Notes under the pieces: generated by a model | Seen by the model: the letters and a program-made list of their open reading frames with translations, nothing else | The model's database searches: none | What the model was told of the DNA's origin: nothing | Shown: positions 1 through 8,288 of the stretch, piece by piece | Position numbering within the stretch: the first letter of the stretch is position 1 | Layout: every line of letters begins with the position of its first letter | Made by a program: the position numbers and the translations under genes | DNA from: Pseudomonadota bacterium | Lineage (GTDB): Bacteria > Pseudomonadota > Gammaproteobacteria > Burkholderiales > Thiobacillaceae | Reading direction: 5' to 3' | NCBI GenBank assembly: GCA_030836725.1 | Contig: JAUPLV010000006.1 | Span: 1-25,635 of the forward strand | DNA length: 25,635 nt

Positions 1-9
1 GTATCGGAA

Positions 10-36
10 GCCGGGGATGTGCAGAGCATCCCCGGC
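10..36. other. Perfect hairpin in the non-coding left edge
   Basis: Ten bases (GCCGGGGATG) are followed by a 7-base loop and their exact reverse complement. No T-run follows on either strand, so it is not a textbook intrinsic terminator. It could still end or stabilise the minus-strand transcript that leaves lpxH. A second, weaker stem (AAACCG/CGGTTT) lies at 88-105. No gene was recognised in 1-167. Confidence 0.35.
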
Positions 37-167
37 GCAAGTGGCCGCTGCTACCTGTGCTGGTGCTGTCTTCTCAAGAAGATACGGAAACCGTGCGTTC
101 GGTTTTCTTGTACGGCGCGTCGGATTTCGTTTCCAGGACGGTCGGTCTGAAAACAGTCAAAGCGCCG

Positions 168-917
168 TCATATTGCCTCTGTCCTGAGTGTGCATCCGCT
201 GTCGTCGCACATCACATAGCCCCAGTTGAGATACCAGTCCGGCAGCACCCAGCGTTCGCAGTCGCGGCCATCGACGGCATGAATGTGCCGGGCCGGGCGA
301 TGGGTGTGGCCGTGGATCAGGCGGTTGGCTTGGTGTTCTCTCAGCATGCGCACGACTTCTGCCGCGCTCGCATCCATGATTTCGGCGGATTTGCCAGTCT
401 TGGCCGATTCGCTGCCGGACCGCGCCTGCTGCGCCAGCAGTCGGCGCAGCGCCATCGGCAGGCGTTTCAACAAAGCCAGCGTCAATGGATGGCGGACCCG
501 GCGGCGAAAGGTCTGGTAGGCGGTGTCGTCGGTGCACAGCGTGTCTCCATGCATCAGCAGCGTCGGCACGCCATACAGGTCGATCCGGGCGGGGTCGGCC
601 AGCAGGGTCATGCCGGACTGCGCGGCGTAGCGCTCGGCCAGCATGAAATCGCGGTTGCCGTGCATGAAATATACCGGCGTTCCGGATTCGGCCAGGGATT
701 TCAGGCGTCGCGCGGTTTCGTGCGCCACCTGTTCGTCGTGGTCGTCGCCGACCCAGGCCTCGAACAGGTCGCCCAGGATATAGAGCGCATCGGCGCCAGC
801 GGCCTGTTCCTGCAGGAAGCGAAAAAAACGCCCGGTTGCGGCCGGGCGTTCGTCGGTCAGATGCAGGTCGGCAACAAAGAAGCTGCGACCCGCGGCTGAT
901 TTTGAAGCGTCGGTCAT
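168..917 (-). CDS. lpxH: UDP-2,3-diacylglucosamine diphosphatase LpxH
   Basis: This 249-residue protein hydrolyses UDP-2,3-diacylglucosamine to lipid X and UMP, the fourth step of lipid A synthesis, at the cytoplasmic face of the inner membrane. The calcineurin-like metallophosphatase motifs appear in order: D-x-H at residues 17-19, GDLFEAWVGDD at 49-59, GNRD at 87-90, MHGD at 122-125 and HGHTHRP at 202-208. Together these supply the Asp, His and Asn ligands of the two-metal site. Length is close to the usual 240. The ATG at 917 has a GAAGG ribosome site just upstream, inside the end of ppiB. Only 8 bases separate it from ppiB, so the two are probably co-transcribed. Confidence 0.95.
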   Translation of the reverse strand: MTDASKSAAGRSFFVADLHLTDERPAATGRFFRFLQEQAAGADALYILGDLFEAWVGDDHDEQVAHETARRLKSLAESGTPVYFMHGNRDFMLAERYAAQSGMTLLADPARIDLYGVPTLLMHGDTLCTDDTAYQTFRRRVRHPLTLALLKRLPMALRRLLAQQARSGSESAKTGKSAEIMDASAAEVVRMLREHQANRLIHGHTHRPARHIHAVDGRDCERWVLPDWYLNWGYVMCDDSGCTLRTEAI

Positions 918-925
918 CGAAGCCT

Positions 926-1417
926 TCAGACGATTTCCGCCTTGGTGATGACCACGTCTTCCAGCGGCACATCCTGGTGGCCGGCGCGATTGCCGGTTTT
1001 CACCTTCCTGATCTTGTCGACCACGTCGGTGCCTTCGACCACCTTGCCGAACACGGCATAGCCGTAACCCTGCTGAGTGGGCGCGGTGAAATTGAGGAAG
1101 CTGTTGTTGGCGATGTTGATGAAGAACTGCGCGGTGGCCGAATTGGGGTTGGGCGTGCGCGCCATGGCGACGGTGTAGGCCTCATTCTTCAGGCCGTTGG
1201 ACGCTTCGTTCTCGACCGGGTCGCGGGTCGGTTTCTGCGTCATGCCGGGTTCGAAGCCGCCGCCCTGGATCATGAAGCCGTCGATCACGCGGTGGAAAAT
1301 CGTGCCGTCGAAAAAGCCGTCGCGCACGTATTGCAGGAAGTTTTCCACCGTTTTCGGCGCCTTCGCGGCGTCGAGTTCGAGGGTGATGGTGCCGTGGTTG
1401 GTGTGCAGCTTGACCAT
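926..1417 (-). CDS. ppiB: Cytoplasmic peptidyl-prolyl cis-trans isomerase (cyclophilin B type)
   Basis: A 163-residue single-domain cyclophilin that isomerises X-Pro bonds during protein folding. The catalytic stretch FHRVIDGFMIQGG (about residues 41-53), the Gln-containing ATAQFFIN segment and the NFTAP loop are all present. There is no signal peptide, so it is the cytoplasmic PpiB form rather than periplasmic PpiA. An AGGA ribosome site precedes the ATG. It sits between the TPR gene (74 bases upstream) and lpxH (8 bases downstream), all on the minus strand and probably one transcription unit. Confidence 0.95.
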   Translation of the reverse strand: MVKLHTNHGTITLELDAAKAPKTVENFLQYVRDGFFDGTIFHRVIDGFMIQGGGFEPGMTQKPTRDPVENEASNGLKNEAYTVAMARTPNPNSATAQFFINIANNSFLNFTAPTQQGYGYAVFGKVVEGTDVVDKIRKVKTGNRAGHQDVPLEDVVITKAEIV

Positions 1418-1491
1418 GATTGTCCTATGGAAAGGTTACGTGAAAGATATTCCGGCGGCCGTTTTCGCGGCGCCGGGAGGGGGGGATGGGA

Positions 1492-2040
1492 TTACCTGGC
1501 GGGGATCGGCTGGCTGGTTTCAGGCGCGGCTTTGGCCGGCTCCAGAAGGGTGCGGATCAGTGCGAGCTTGGTTTGCGCGGTCTTGTTCCTGCTGTCCAGC
1601 GCCAGGGCCTTGTCATACGCGATCGATGCCAGCTTGGCATGGATGTCGCCCAGATTTTCGTGCGCGGTGGCGTAGCCGGGATGGGCCCGGATTGCGGCTT
1701 GCAGCGCCTCCATGGCGGCATCGTAGCGGCCTTGCGAGGCATGGAGCACGGCCAGGTTGTTGTAGGGTTCGGGCATCTCCGGGAAGTCCTCGGTCAGACC
1801 GGTGAAAATGGCGAGCGCCTCGCTGCGCTTGCCCTGATCGGACAGGATCAGGCCTTTGAGAAAGCGTGCCTGGGCGTTCCCGGGGTTTTGGGCCAGATGG
1901 CTGTTGGCGCGATCCAGCGCGCCAGCCAGATCGCCCTGGCGGTACTGCTGGCCGATGTCCTGGATTTCATCGGCCAGAACGGGTGCGCCGGCGAAGATGA
2001 TGCAGGCTGCAGCGGCAGCGAGAAAACGTAACAGGGCCAT
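1492..2040 (-). CDS. Exported tetratricopeptide-repeat protein
   Basis: A 182-residue protein with an N-terminal signal sequence: hydrophobic residues about 3-20, then a VLADE cleavage-like site. TPR helices follow, with recognisable ALA, A-x-FLKGL, PYNNLAVLHASQGRYDAA and A-x-ENLGDIHAKLA repeats. A longer frame opens at 2082, but the ATG at 2040 puts the signal peptide at the N-terminus and lies downstream of a candidate promoter, so it is preferred. TPR proteins bind partner proteins; no enzymatic domain is visible. It is the first gene of the minus-strand TPR-ppiB-lpxH group and diverges from cysS. The specific role is unknown. Confidence 0.85.
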   Translation of the reverse strand: MALLRFLAAAAACIIFAGAPVLADEIQDIGQQYRQGDLAGALDRANSHLAQNPGNAQARFLKGLILSDQGKRSEALAIFTGLTEDFPEMPEPYNNLAVLHASQGRYDAAMEALQAAIRAHPGYATAHENLGDIHAKLASIAYDKALALDSRNKTAQTKLALIRTLLEPAKAAPETSQPIPAR

Positions 2041-2072
2041 GTGATATGCTCGGACCAACTGCAAAGAGCGCC

Positions 2073-2081
2073 ATTCTAACA
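2073..2081 (-). promoter_or_regulatory. Candidate extended -10 promoter for the TPR-ppiB-lpxH unit
   Basis: Read on the minus strand, TGT-TAGAAT forms an extended -10 element about 33 bases upstream of the TPR gene ATG. No good -35 hexamer is present at 17 bases, which is tolerated with an extended -10. The site lies in the 119-base divergent spacer between this gene and cysS. This is a pattern match only. Confidence 0.3.
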
Positions 2082-2159
2082 AGTTCGACCCGCGTGAGAC
2101 AGCCGGCCCCTTGCTCGATTCCCGCGCGTCGCCAATTCATTAATTTGCCTGCCCGCACC

Positions 2160-3530
2160 ATGCTGCACATCACCAACTCCCTTACGCGCACCAAGGAAGA
2201 ATTCGTCCCGCTTACCCCCGGCCAGGTCCGCATGTATGTCTGCGGCATGACCGTCTACGACTTGTGCCATCTGGGACACGCTCGGGTGTTCGTGGTGTTC
2301 GACATGGTCACGCGCTGGCTGCGCGCCAGCGGCTATCAGGTCGAGTACGTGAGAAACATCACGGACATCGACGACAAGATCATCAGGCGCGCCCAGGAAA
2401 ATGGTGAGACGCCCGCCGCGCTGACCGAGCGTTTCATCGCCGCGATGCACGAGGACGAGCGTGCGCTCGGTGTGCTGCCGCCCGATCACGAGCCGCGCGC
2501 CACCGCCTATGTGGCGCAGATGCTGGCGCTGATCGAGCAGCTCATCGGCAATGGCCTGGCTTACCCCGCATCCAATGGCGACGTGTATTACAGCGTCCGC
2601 GGTTTCGCCGGCTATGGCCGCCTGTCGGGCAAAAGCCTGGACGAGTTGCGGGCGGGCGAACGGGTGGAGGTCGATCCCTTCAAGCGCGACCCCATGGATT
2701 TCGTGCTGTGGAAAGCCGCCAAGCCCGGCGAGCCGGCATGGGATTCGCCGTGGGGGGCGGGTCGTCCCGGCTGGCACATCGAGTGCTCGGCGATGAGCGC
2801 CGATCTGCTCGGCAAGCATTTCGACATCCATGGCGGCGGCCAGGACTTGCAGTTTCCTCACCACGAGAACGAGATCGCCCAGTCCGAGGGCGCGCACGGC
2901 TGCACCTTCGTGAACTACTGGCTGCACAACGGCTTCGTGCGGGTGGACAACGAAAAGATGTCGAAGTCGCTGGGCAATTTCTTCACCATCCGCGAGGTGC
3001 TGGAGAAATACGATGCCGAAGTCGTGCGCTTCTTCATCCTGCGCGCGCATTACCGCAGCCCGCTGAATTATTCCGACGCGCATCTGGATGATGCCAGGGG
3101 CGCGCTGACGCGGCTGTACACCGCGCTGAAAGCCGTTCCGGTCGAGGCGGCGTCTCCGATAGACTGGAACGCGCCGGCGGCGGCGCGCTTTCGCGCGGCG
3201 ATGGACGACGATTTCAATACCCCCGAAGCCATTGCCGTGCTGTTCGAACTTGCCGGCGAGGCCAATCGGGGCGATGCCGCCGCGGCGCCGATGCTGCGCG
3301 CGCTGGGCGGGACGCTGGGCCTGTTGCAGCGCGATGCCGAGGTCTTCCTCAAGGCCGGTTTGACGACTGATGGCCTCTCCGAAGCCGAGATCGAATCCCT
3401 GATCGCGGCGCGTCAGGCGGCGCGCAAGGAAAAGAACTTCGCCGAGTCCGACCGGATTCGCGACCAACTGACGGCAGCGGGCGTTGTGCTCGAGGACGGG
3501 GCGGGCGGCACGGGCTGGCGCCGGGCCTGA
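2160..3530 (+). CDS. cysS: Cysteinyl-tRNA synthetase
   Basis: A 456-residue class I aminoacyl-tRNA synthetase that charges tRNA-Cys with cysteine using ATP. The HIGH-type motif is HLGH at residues 37-40 and the KMSKS motif is intact, followed by LGNF. The zinc ligands are present: Cys28, the Cys of HIECSAMS, and the His/Glu of FPHHENEIAQ. The frame opens at 2046, but the ATG at 2160 gives the family N-terminus (LHITNSLTRTKEEF) and the family length of about 460. It is transcribed divergently from the TPR gene; no strong ribosome site is visible before this ATG. Confidence 0.97.
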   Translation: MLHITNSLTRTKEEFVPLTPGQVRMYVCGMTVYDLCHLGHARVFVVFDMVTRWLRASGYQVEYVRNITDIDDKIIRRAQENGETPAALTERFIAAMHEDERALGVLPPDHEPRATAYVAQMLALIEQLIGNGLAYPASNGDVYYSVRGFAGYGRLSGKSLDELRAGERVEVDPFKRDPMDFVLWKAAKPGEPAWDSPWGAGRPGWHIECSAMSADLLGKHFDIHGGGQDLQFPHHENEIAQSEGAHGCTFVNYWLHNGFVRVDNEKMSKSLGNFFTIREVLEKYDAEVVRFFILRAHYRSPLNYSDAHLDDARGALTRLYTALKAVPVEAASPIDWNAPAAARFRAAMDDDFNTPEAIAVLFELAGEANRGDAAAAPMLRALGGTLGLLQRDAEVFLKAGLTTDGLSEAEIESLIAARQAARKEKNFAESDRIRDQLTAAGVVLEDGAGGTGWRRA

Positions 3531-3635
3531 GGTCCAGCCGGGATGAACAGGAAAGCCGAAAACAGGCCGGAAATATTAGGAAATTAATGAATCCTTATAT
3601 ATTCTCTTGAAGAACCCTGTTCGATCGTGGCCAAA

Positions 3636-4091
3636 ATGACAACCAGTCAACTCGTTCTTCTCGGCGCCATGGGGTGGGAACGGCCCGCGTGGAAAGGCGG
3701 GTTCTACCCCGATGAACTGCCGGATGACTGGTTGTTGCCTTATTACAGCACGCAGTTCCAGGCGGTGTGCCTGCCCGCGCCGGTCTGGCAGGCGGCGTCC
3801 AGCGCAACCTGGGCGCAGTGGCTTGACGACACCCCGCCAGGATTTTATTTCGTGCTGGAACCCGATTCTTCGCTGTCAGGCTTTCCCGCATCGGAACGCG
3901 TGCTGCTGGCGACCCCGGAATGGTCGGCGGCGCATATCTGGCGGCTCGACGAAATGCCGGATCTGCGTGCGCTGGCGCAGTGCATCGCGCAGCACGCCGC
4001 AACGGGTGAGCCGCTGTTCGTGTTCAGCCGCGCCGGCAACCTCGCCTTGCTGGAGCAGGTGAGCACGCTGAAGCAGGTGATGGGCTACTGA
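3636..4091 (+). CDS. Short DUF72/YecE-like protein of unknown function
   Basis: About 151 residues. The segment GGFYPDELPDDWLLPYYSTQF followed by WAQWLDDTPPGFYFVLEPD resembles the start of DUF72 (YecE) proteins, which carry a FYP-x-LP...LLPYYA block and a TPPGF-x-F block. Those proteins are usually about 240-300 residues, so this is a short or divergent relative, not a clear member. An in-frame GTG at 3627 is an alternative start three codons upstream. The spacer before it is AT-rich, with a TATATT box at 3598-3603, so it may have its own promoter. It lies between cysS and mlaF on the same strand. No catalytic residues can be named. Confidence 0.7.
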   Translation: MTTSQLVLLGAMGWERPAWKGGFYPDELPDDWLLPYYSTQFQAVCLPAPVWQAASSATWAQWLDDTPPGFYFVLEPDSSLSGFPASERVLLATPEWSAAHIWRLDEMPDLRALAQCIAQHAATGEPLFVFSRAGNLALLEQVSTLKQVMGY

Positions 4092-4142
4092 ATGCCGGGT
4101 AAAAAACGCCTGCAAATTTACGGCGGCGCGGATGCGCTTCGG

Positions 4143-4148
4143 TAAAAT
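4143..4148 (+). promoter_or_regulatory. Candidate -10 box upstream of mlaF
   Basis: TAAAAT lies about 32 bases upstream of the preferred mlaF start at 4180. No convincing -35 is seen; TTTACG at 4117 is spaced too far. If real, transcription would begin near 4155 and exclude the upstream ATGs at 4132 and 4147 as mlaF starts. Confidence 0.25.
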
Positions 4149-4179
4149 GGCAGCCCTTGACGAAAACAGGCACGATTTC

Positions 4180-4992
4180 TTGCAAAACGACAATCTGGTC
4201 GAGATCGAAGATGTCGCATTTGGCTATGGCGCCCGGCAGGTTCTGAAGGGGGTCAACCTGTCCGCCAGGCGCGGGCAGGTCGTCGCCATCATGGGCAGCA
4301 GCGGTTGCGGCAAAACCACGCTTTTGCGTCTGATTGGCGGGCAGCTCAGGCCCAGCCAGGGCGTGGTGCGCGTGGCGGGCGAATCGGTCGGCGAACTCGA
4401 TCGGGCCGGCCTGTACCGGCTGCGCCGCAAGATGGGCATGCTGTTCCAGTTCGGCGCGCTGTTCACCGACATCCCGGTCTTCGACAACGTGGCGTTCGAG
4501 TTGCGCGAACACACCGATTTGCCGGAAGACGTCATTCGCGATCTGGTGCTGATGAAACTTCACGCCGTGGGATTGCGCGGCGCCGCCCACCTGATGCCGG
4601 CCGAACTGTCCGGCGGCATGGCGCGGCGGGTGGCGCTCGCGCGCGCGCTCGCGCTCGATCCCATGCTGGTGATGTACGACGAGCCGTTTGCCGGGCTCGA
4701 CCCCATTTCGCTGGGCGTGACCGGCAACCTGATCCGTCGCCTGACCGACACCCTGGGGCTGACCTCGCTGGTAGTGACCCACGACGTGCAGGAGTCGCTC
4801 AAAATCGTCGATTACATCTATTTCGTCTCGGAAGGCGTGATCGTCGCCGAAGGCACGGCGGCGGAGATCCGGGCATCCGACTTGCCGTACGTGCACCAGT
4901 TCGTGCATGGCGAGGCCGACGGCCCGGTGCCGTTCCATTATCCGGCGCCGTCCTATGCCGACGATTTGCGACTGGGAGGCCGGGGTGCTTAG
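4180..4992 (+). CDS. mlaF: Phospholipid ABC transporter ATP-binding protein MlaF
   Basis: The ATPase of the MlaFEDB inner-membrane complex, which moves phospholipids between inner and outer membranes. The Walker A motif GSSGCGKT is at residues 39-46, the Q-loop Gln at about 90, the signature LSGGM at 143-147, the Walker B region MYDEP at 165-169, then a VVTHD switch His. The TTG at 4180 is chosen because it gives 270 residues, close to E. coli MlaF (269). An ACAGG ribosome site lies 9 bases upstream, and a candidate -10 box would exclude earlier starts. ATGs at 4132 and 4147 are in-frame alternatives. It overlaps mlaE by 8 bases, indicating coupling. Confidence 0.95.
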   Translation: MQNDNLVEIEDVAFGYGARQVLKGVNLSARRGQVVAIMGSSGCGKTTLLRLIGGQLRPSQGVVRVAGESVGELDRAGLYRLRRKMGMLFQFGALFTDIPVFDNVAFELREHTDLPEDVIRDLVLMKLHAVGLRGAAHLMPAELSGGMARRVALARALALDPMLVMYDEPFAGLDPISLGVTGNLIRRLTDTLGLTSLVVTHDVQESLKIVDYIYFVSEGVIVAEGTAAEIRASDLPYVHQFVHGEADGPVPFHYPAPSYADDLRLGGRGA

Positions 4993-5773
4993 GCGATCGA
5001 TTGAAAATCTGGGGCGGCGGACTATACAGGGCGTGTGGCGAACCGGATTCGCCGCCCGTTTCTTTTTTGCAATTCTGCTGCATTCGGGTACCGCATTCCG
5101 CCGCTTCGGACTCACCATCCGCGAGATGTACTTCACCGGCGTGCTGTCGCTCGTCATCATCCTGGTGTCGGGACTGTTCGTCGGCATGGTGCTCGGCCTG
5201 CAGGGTTACGAAACGCTGCAGACCTACGGCTCGGAAGAGGCGCTGGGCATTTTGGTGGCGCTGTCGCTGGTGCGTGAACTGGGACCGGTGGTGGCGGCGC
5301 TGCTGTTCGCCAGCCGCGCCGGATCGGCCATTACCGCGGAGATTGGCCTGATGAAGGCGACCGAGCAGTTGTCGGCGATGGAAATGATGGCGGTCGATCC
5401 GATTGCCCGCGTGGTGGCGCCGCGCTTCTGGGCCGGGGTGATTTCCATGCCACTGCTGGCCGCGCTGTTTTCCGGGATGGGGATTTTTGGCGGCTACCTG
5501 GTCGGGGTGCAACTGATCGGCGTCGACGAAGGCGCCTTCTGGTCGCAGATGCAAAGTTCCGTCGATTTCGAACAGGACATCCTGAACGGCGTCATCAAGA
5601 GCGTGGTTTTCGGCATCGCCATCACCACCATCGCCCTGTTCGAAGGTTACGATGCGCCCCCCACCGCCGAAGGCGTGTCGGGCGCCACCACCCGCACCGT
5701 GGTGACCTCCAGCCTGGCCGTGCTGGCGCTGGATTTCGTGTTGACTGCAATCATGTTCCGGGGACTGAACTAA
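4985..5773 (+). CDS. mlaE: Phospholipid ABC transporter permease MlaE
   Basis: A 262-residue inner-membrane permease, nearly the same length as E. coli MlaE (260). It begins with an amphipathic interfacial region, followed by about five hydrophobic segments. The family blocks LGPVVAALLFASRAGSAITAEIG and the EQLSAMEMMAVDP coupling region are present. The GTG at 4985 overlaps the mlaF stop and gives the expected N-terminus; the open frame extends upstream to 4907, but that part lies inside mlaF. MlaE dimers hold the MlaD hexamer above and MlaF below. The stop lies 4 bases before mlaD. Confidence 0.95.
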   Translation: MLRRSIENLGRRTIQGVWRTGFAARFFFAILLHSGTAFRRFGLTIREMYFTGVLSLVIILVSGLFVGMVLGLQGYETLQTYGSEEALGILVALSLVRELGPVVAALLFASRAGSAITAEIGLMKATEQLSAMEMMAVDPIARVVAPRFWAGVISMPLLAALFSGMGIFGGYLVGVQLIGVDEGAFWSQMQSSVDFEQDILNGVIKSVVFGIAITTIALFEGYDAPPTAEGVSGATTRTVVTSSLAVLALDFVLTAIMFRGLN

Positions 5774-5777
5774 TATC

Positions 5778-6245
5778 ATGAACAAGACCGTACTCGATCT
5801 CTGGGTGGGATTATTCGTCATCGCAGGCATGGCCGCATTGCTGTTCCTGGCGCTCAAGGTCGGCAGCATCAACGCGGTCAAGGACTCGGACAGCTATGAA
5901 GTCATGGCCCGTTTTGAAAATATCGGAGGACTCAAGCCACGCGCTCCGGTAAGGAGCGCTGGCGTGCTGATTGGACGGGTGGCGGACATTCGTTTCGACA
6001 ACCAGACCTACGAGGCGGAAGTGACGCTGCGTATCGACAAACGCTATGTTTTCCCCAAGGACACCGCTGCCGCCATCATGACCTCGGGTTTGCTGGGCGA
6101 ACAATACATCGGTCTGGAAGCGGGCGGCGATAGCCAGCCCCTCAAGGACAGGGACCGGATTTTCCTCACCCAGTCGGCTGTGGTGCTGGAAAATCTGATC
6201 GGCCAGTTTTTATATGGCAAGGCTCAAGAAGGAACGCCAGAATGA
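5778..6245 (+). CDS. mlaD: MCE-domain phospholipid-binding protein MlaD
   Basis: A 155-residue protein with one N-terminal membrane anchor (about residues 7-26) and a single MCE domain in the periplasm. Family markers are the FENIGGLKPRAPVRSAGVLIGRV block and MTSGLLGEQYIGLEAGG. MlaD forms a hexameric ring with a hydrophobic pore that passes phospholipid between MlaE and its partner MlaC. It is shorter than E. coli MlaD (183), lacking most of the C-terminal tail. Its TGA overlaps the ATG of the following TolC-like gene, so the two are translationally coupled. Confidence 0.93.
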   Translation: MNKTVLDLWVGLFVIAGMAALLFLALKVGSINAVKDSDSYEVMARFENIGGLKPRAPVRSAGVLIGRVADIRFDNQTYEAEVTLRIDKRYVFPKDTAAAIMTSGLLGEQYIGLEAGGDSQPLKDRDRIFLTQSAVVLENLIGQFLYGKAQEGTPE

Positions 6246-7603
6246 AAAAAAATACGTTTAACATCCTGCTGGCGGCGGGTCTGCTGCTGCCCGTCCTGCC
6301 TGCACAGGCGGAAACCATCAACCTGCGGCAGGCGGTGGAAATGAGCCTGGCCGCCGATCCGCGCATCAAGGAACGCGAGCAGGTGGTCGAAGCTGCGCGC
6401 GGCATGCTGGAGGAGGTCAAGGGCAACGCCGGCTGGCGGGTCAGCGCCAACGCATTCATCGGCCTGGCGCCGGAAGTCAAGGGCGGTTTTTATCAGGACG
6501 GCAACACCTACAGCGGGAGAACGCTCCGCACCGACGGCGACGAAATCAAGGGCATTTCGGAGTGGACGCACCTCGACTTCGCGCTGATCAAGCCGCTTTA
6601 TACCTTTGGCAAGATCGAACGTTACAGCGAAGCCGCGCAGGGCAATGTCGACATCAAGCACGGCGAGCTCAAGCAGACGCGCGGCGATATCGTCTACGAC
6701 ACCAAGCGCGCCTATTTCGGCTATCTGACCGCGCGCGACACACGGGTATTCCTCGAAGACATGCAGGGCCGCCTGAATCACGCTATCGACTCGGTCGAGC
6801 GCAATCTCAGGGAAGAAACCGGCGAATCCAGACAGTCGGACCTGTATGCGCTGCAAACCGCCAAGGGCCTGCTGGGGAAATATACGCACCAGGCGCGGGC
6901 GATCGAAAAAATCAGCCTCGACGGCCTCAAGGTGCTGACCGGCGCCGGGCTGAACTCGGATCTTTCCGTCGCCGACAGCAGCATCGAGCCGGTGCCGTTT
7001 CCGCGGCTTGAACTGGCCGAGTTCCAGTCGCGCGCCTTGCTGGATCGGCCCGAGATGCAGCAGCTCGAAGCCGGACTGCGCGCGCGTCGCGCGCTGGTGG
7101 CGGCCAAAAAGGCCGACCGCATGCCCGATCTGTATGCCGGCGTGGTCGGGCAGATCAACTACGCCTCGCAGCGGGAGCGACTGGACAACCCCTACCTGTA
7201 CGACCCTTTCAACGGCGTCGGCCTCACTCCGGTGGTGGGGGTCAAGTGGGACAGCGTGTTTGGCGTCGCCAACGCGCGCGTCGACCAGGCCCAGGCCGAA
7301 CTGGAAGCGATCAACCACAAGAGGGCGTTCGCGGTGGCCGGCATCCCCTACGAGGTGGCTGAAGCTCACGCCAATGCCCGGGCCAATTTCGAGGGACAGC
7401 GCGAACTGGCCGAGGGCGCGGCGGCCGCGCGGCGCTGGATGGTGGCGTCGCTGGCCGATTTTGCGGCCGGCCTGGAGACCGCCGACAAGGTGGCCGACGC
7501 GATCAAGAATTATGTTCTGACGCAGACCGAATATCTGCGCACGGTGAACGACTACAACATGAACGTGGCGCAACTGGCTCGCCTGACGGGTGAACTCAAG
7601 TAA
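6242..7603 (+). CDS. TolC-family outer membrane protein inside the mla operon
   Basis: A 453-residue protein with a signal peptide ending near residue 23 (AQA). Two related halves of long, Ala/Gln/Glu-rich helices and beta-strand segments follow, as in TolC-family outer membrane channels. Recognisable features are the N-terminal INLRQAVEMSLAADPRI block, the LIKPLYTFGKIERYSEAA strand-helix block and a C-terminal ADKVADAIKNYVLTQTEYLRTVNDYN helix. It starts on the mlaD stop (ATGA) and has an AAGGA ribosome site, so it belongs to the operon. TolC proteins normally pair with RND, ABC or MFS exporters through adaptors. Here the neighbours are an MCE transporter and, further down, an ABC-2 exporter, so the partner is uncertain. 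Confidence 0.9.
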   Translation: MKKNTFNILLAAGLLLPVLPAQAETINLRQAVEMSLAADPRIKEREQVVEAARGMLEEVKGNAGWRVSANAFIGLAPEVKGGFYQDGNTYSGRTLRTDGDEIKGISEWTHLDFALIKPLYTFGKIERYSEAAQGNVDIKHGELKQTRGDIVYDTKRAYFGYLTARDTRVFLEDMQGRLNHAIDSVERNLREETGESRQSDLYALQTAKGLLGKYTHQARAIEKISLDGLKVLTGAGLNSDLSVADSSIEPVPFPRLELAEFQSRALLDRPEMQQLEAGLRARRALVAAKKADRMPDLYAGVVGQINYASQRERLDNPYLYDPFNGVGLTPVVGVKWDSVFGVANARVDQAQAELEAINHKRAFAVAGIPYEVAEAHANARANFEGQRELAEGAAAARRWMVASLADFAAGLETADKVADAIKNYVLTQTEYLRTVNDYNMNVAQLARLTGELK

Positions 7604-7652
7604 GCCGTCTCCGTCTACCCAATACTTATTTTTTCGAACAGGACCGTTTCTT

Positions 7653-8288
7653 ATGTTGCGCTCATTTTTTGTGCTGCTGATGCTGGCGTCTGGATTCAAC
7701 GCCAGCACTGGGCTGGCCAGCGATATCCCGCCCGACGTGCTGGCACGCTCCACCACCCAGGAGGTTCTCGCCATTTTGAAACAGGACAAGGATCTTCGCA
7801 GCGGCAACCAGGCCAAGGTCTATCAGCTGGTCGAAGCCAAGATCCTGCCCAATTTCGACTTCAACCGCATGACCCAGCTGGCCGTCGGCAAACACTGGCC
7901 ACGTGCCACCGCGCAGCAGAAACAGGCGCTGGTGACCGAATTCCGCAATCTGCTGGTGCGCACCTATTCCAGTTCGCTCACTGCATTCACCGACCAGACG
8001 GTCGATTTCAAGCCGATGACGATGAAGCCGGGCGACACCGATGTGACCGTTCGCACCGAAATCCGCCAGCCGGGCGGGCAGCCGATTCCAATCAACTACA
8101 GCTTTTACAAAACGGCCTTTGGCTGGAAGGTCTACGATGTGACGATCGATGGCGTCAGTCTGGTGACCAATTACCGTTCCTCCTTTGCCGGCACCATCCG
8201 CCAGGACGGTATCGACGGGCTGATCAGGACGCTCGCCGCCCAGTCCGCGCGCGGTGAAACCAAACCGGCTCCCCGTCCCGGCTCGTGA
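7653..8288 (+). CDS. mlaC: Periplasmic phospholipid-binding protein MlaC
   Basis: A 211-residue periplasmic lipid carrier (Tol-Tol/ttg2D family) that ferries phospholipid between the MlaFEDB complex and the outer membrane. The signal peptide covers about residues 1-21. Family segments include PNFDFNRMTQLAVGKHW, the QALVTEFRNLLVRTYSSSL helix, and INYSFYKTAFGWKVYDVTIDGVSLV near the C-terminus. The frame opens at 7590 inside the TolC-like gene, but the ATG at 7653 has an AGGA site 9 bases upstream and places the signal sequence first. Its TGA overlaps the mlaB GTG. Confidence 0.95.
   Translation: MLRSFFVLLMLASGFNASTGLASDIPPDVLARSTTQEVLAILKQDKDLRSGNQAKVYQLVEAKILPNFDFNRMTQLAVGKHWPRATAQQKQALVTEFRNLLVRTYSSSLTAFTDQTVDFKPMTMKPGDTDVTVRTEIRQPGGQPIPINYSFYKTAFGWKVYDVTIDGVSLVTNYRSSFAGTIRQDGIDGLIRTLAAQSARGETKPAPRPGS

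Noticed and set aside
57..899. A 280-codon plus-strand frame at the left edge
   Set aside because: It is antisense to lpxH, which has all metallophosphatase motifs; the plus frame shows no domain.
2076..3467. A 463-codon minus-strand frame opposite cysS
   Set aside because: cysS has complete catalytic and zinc motifs; the antisense frame has none and has shadow composition.
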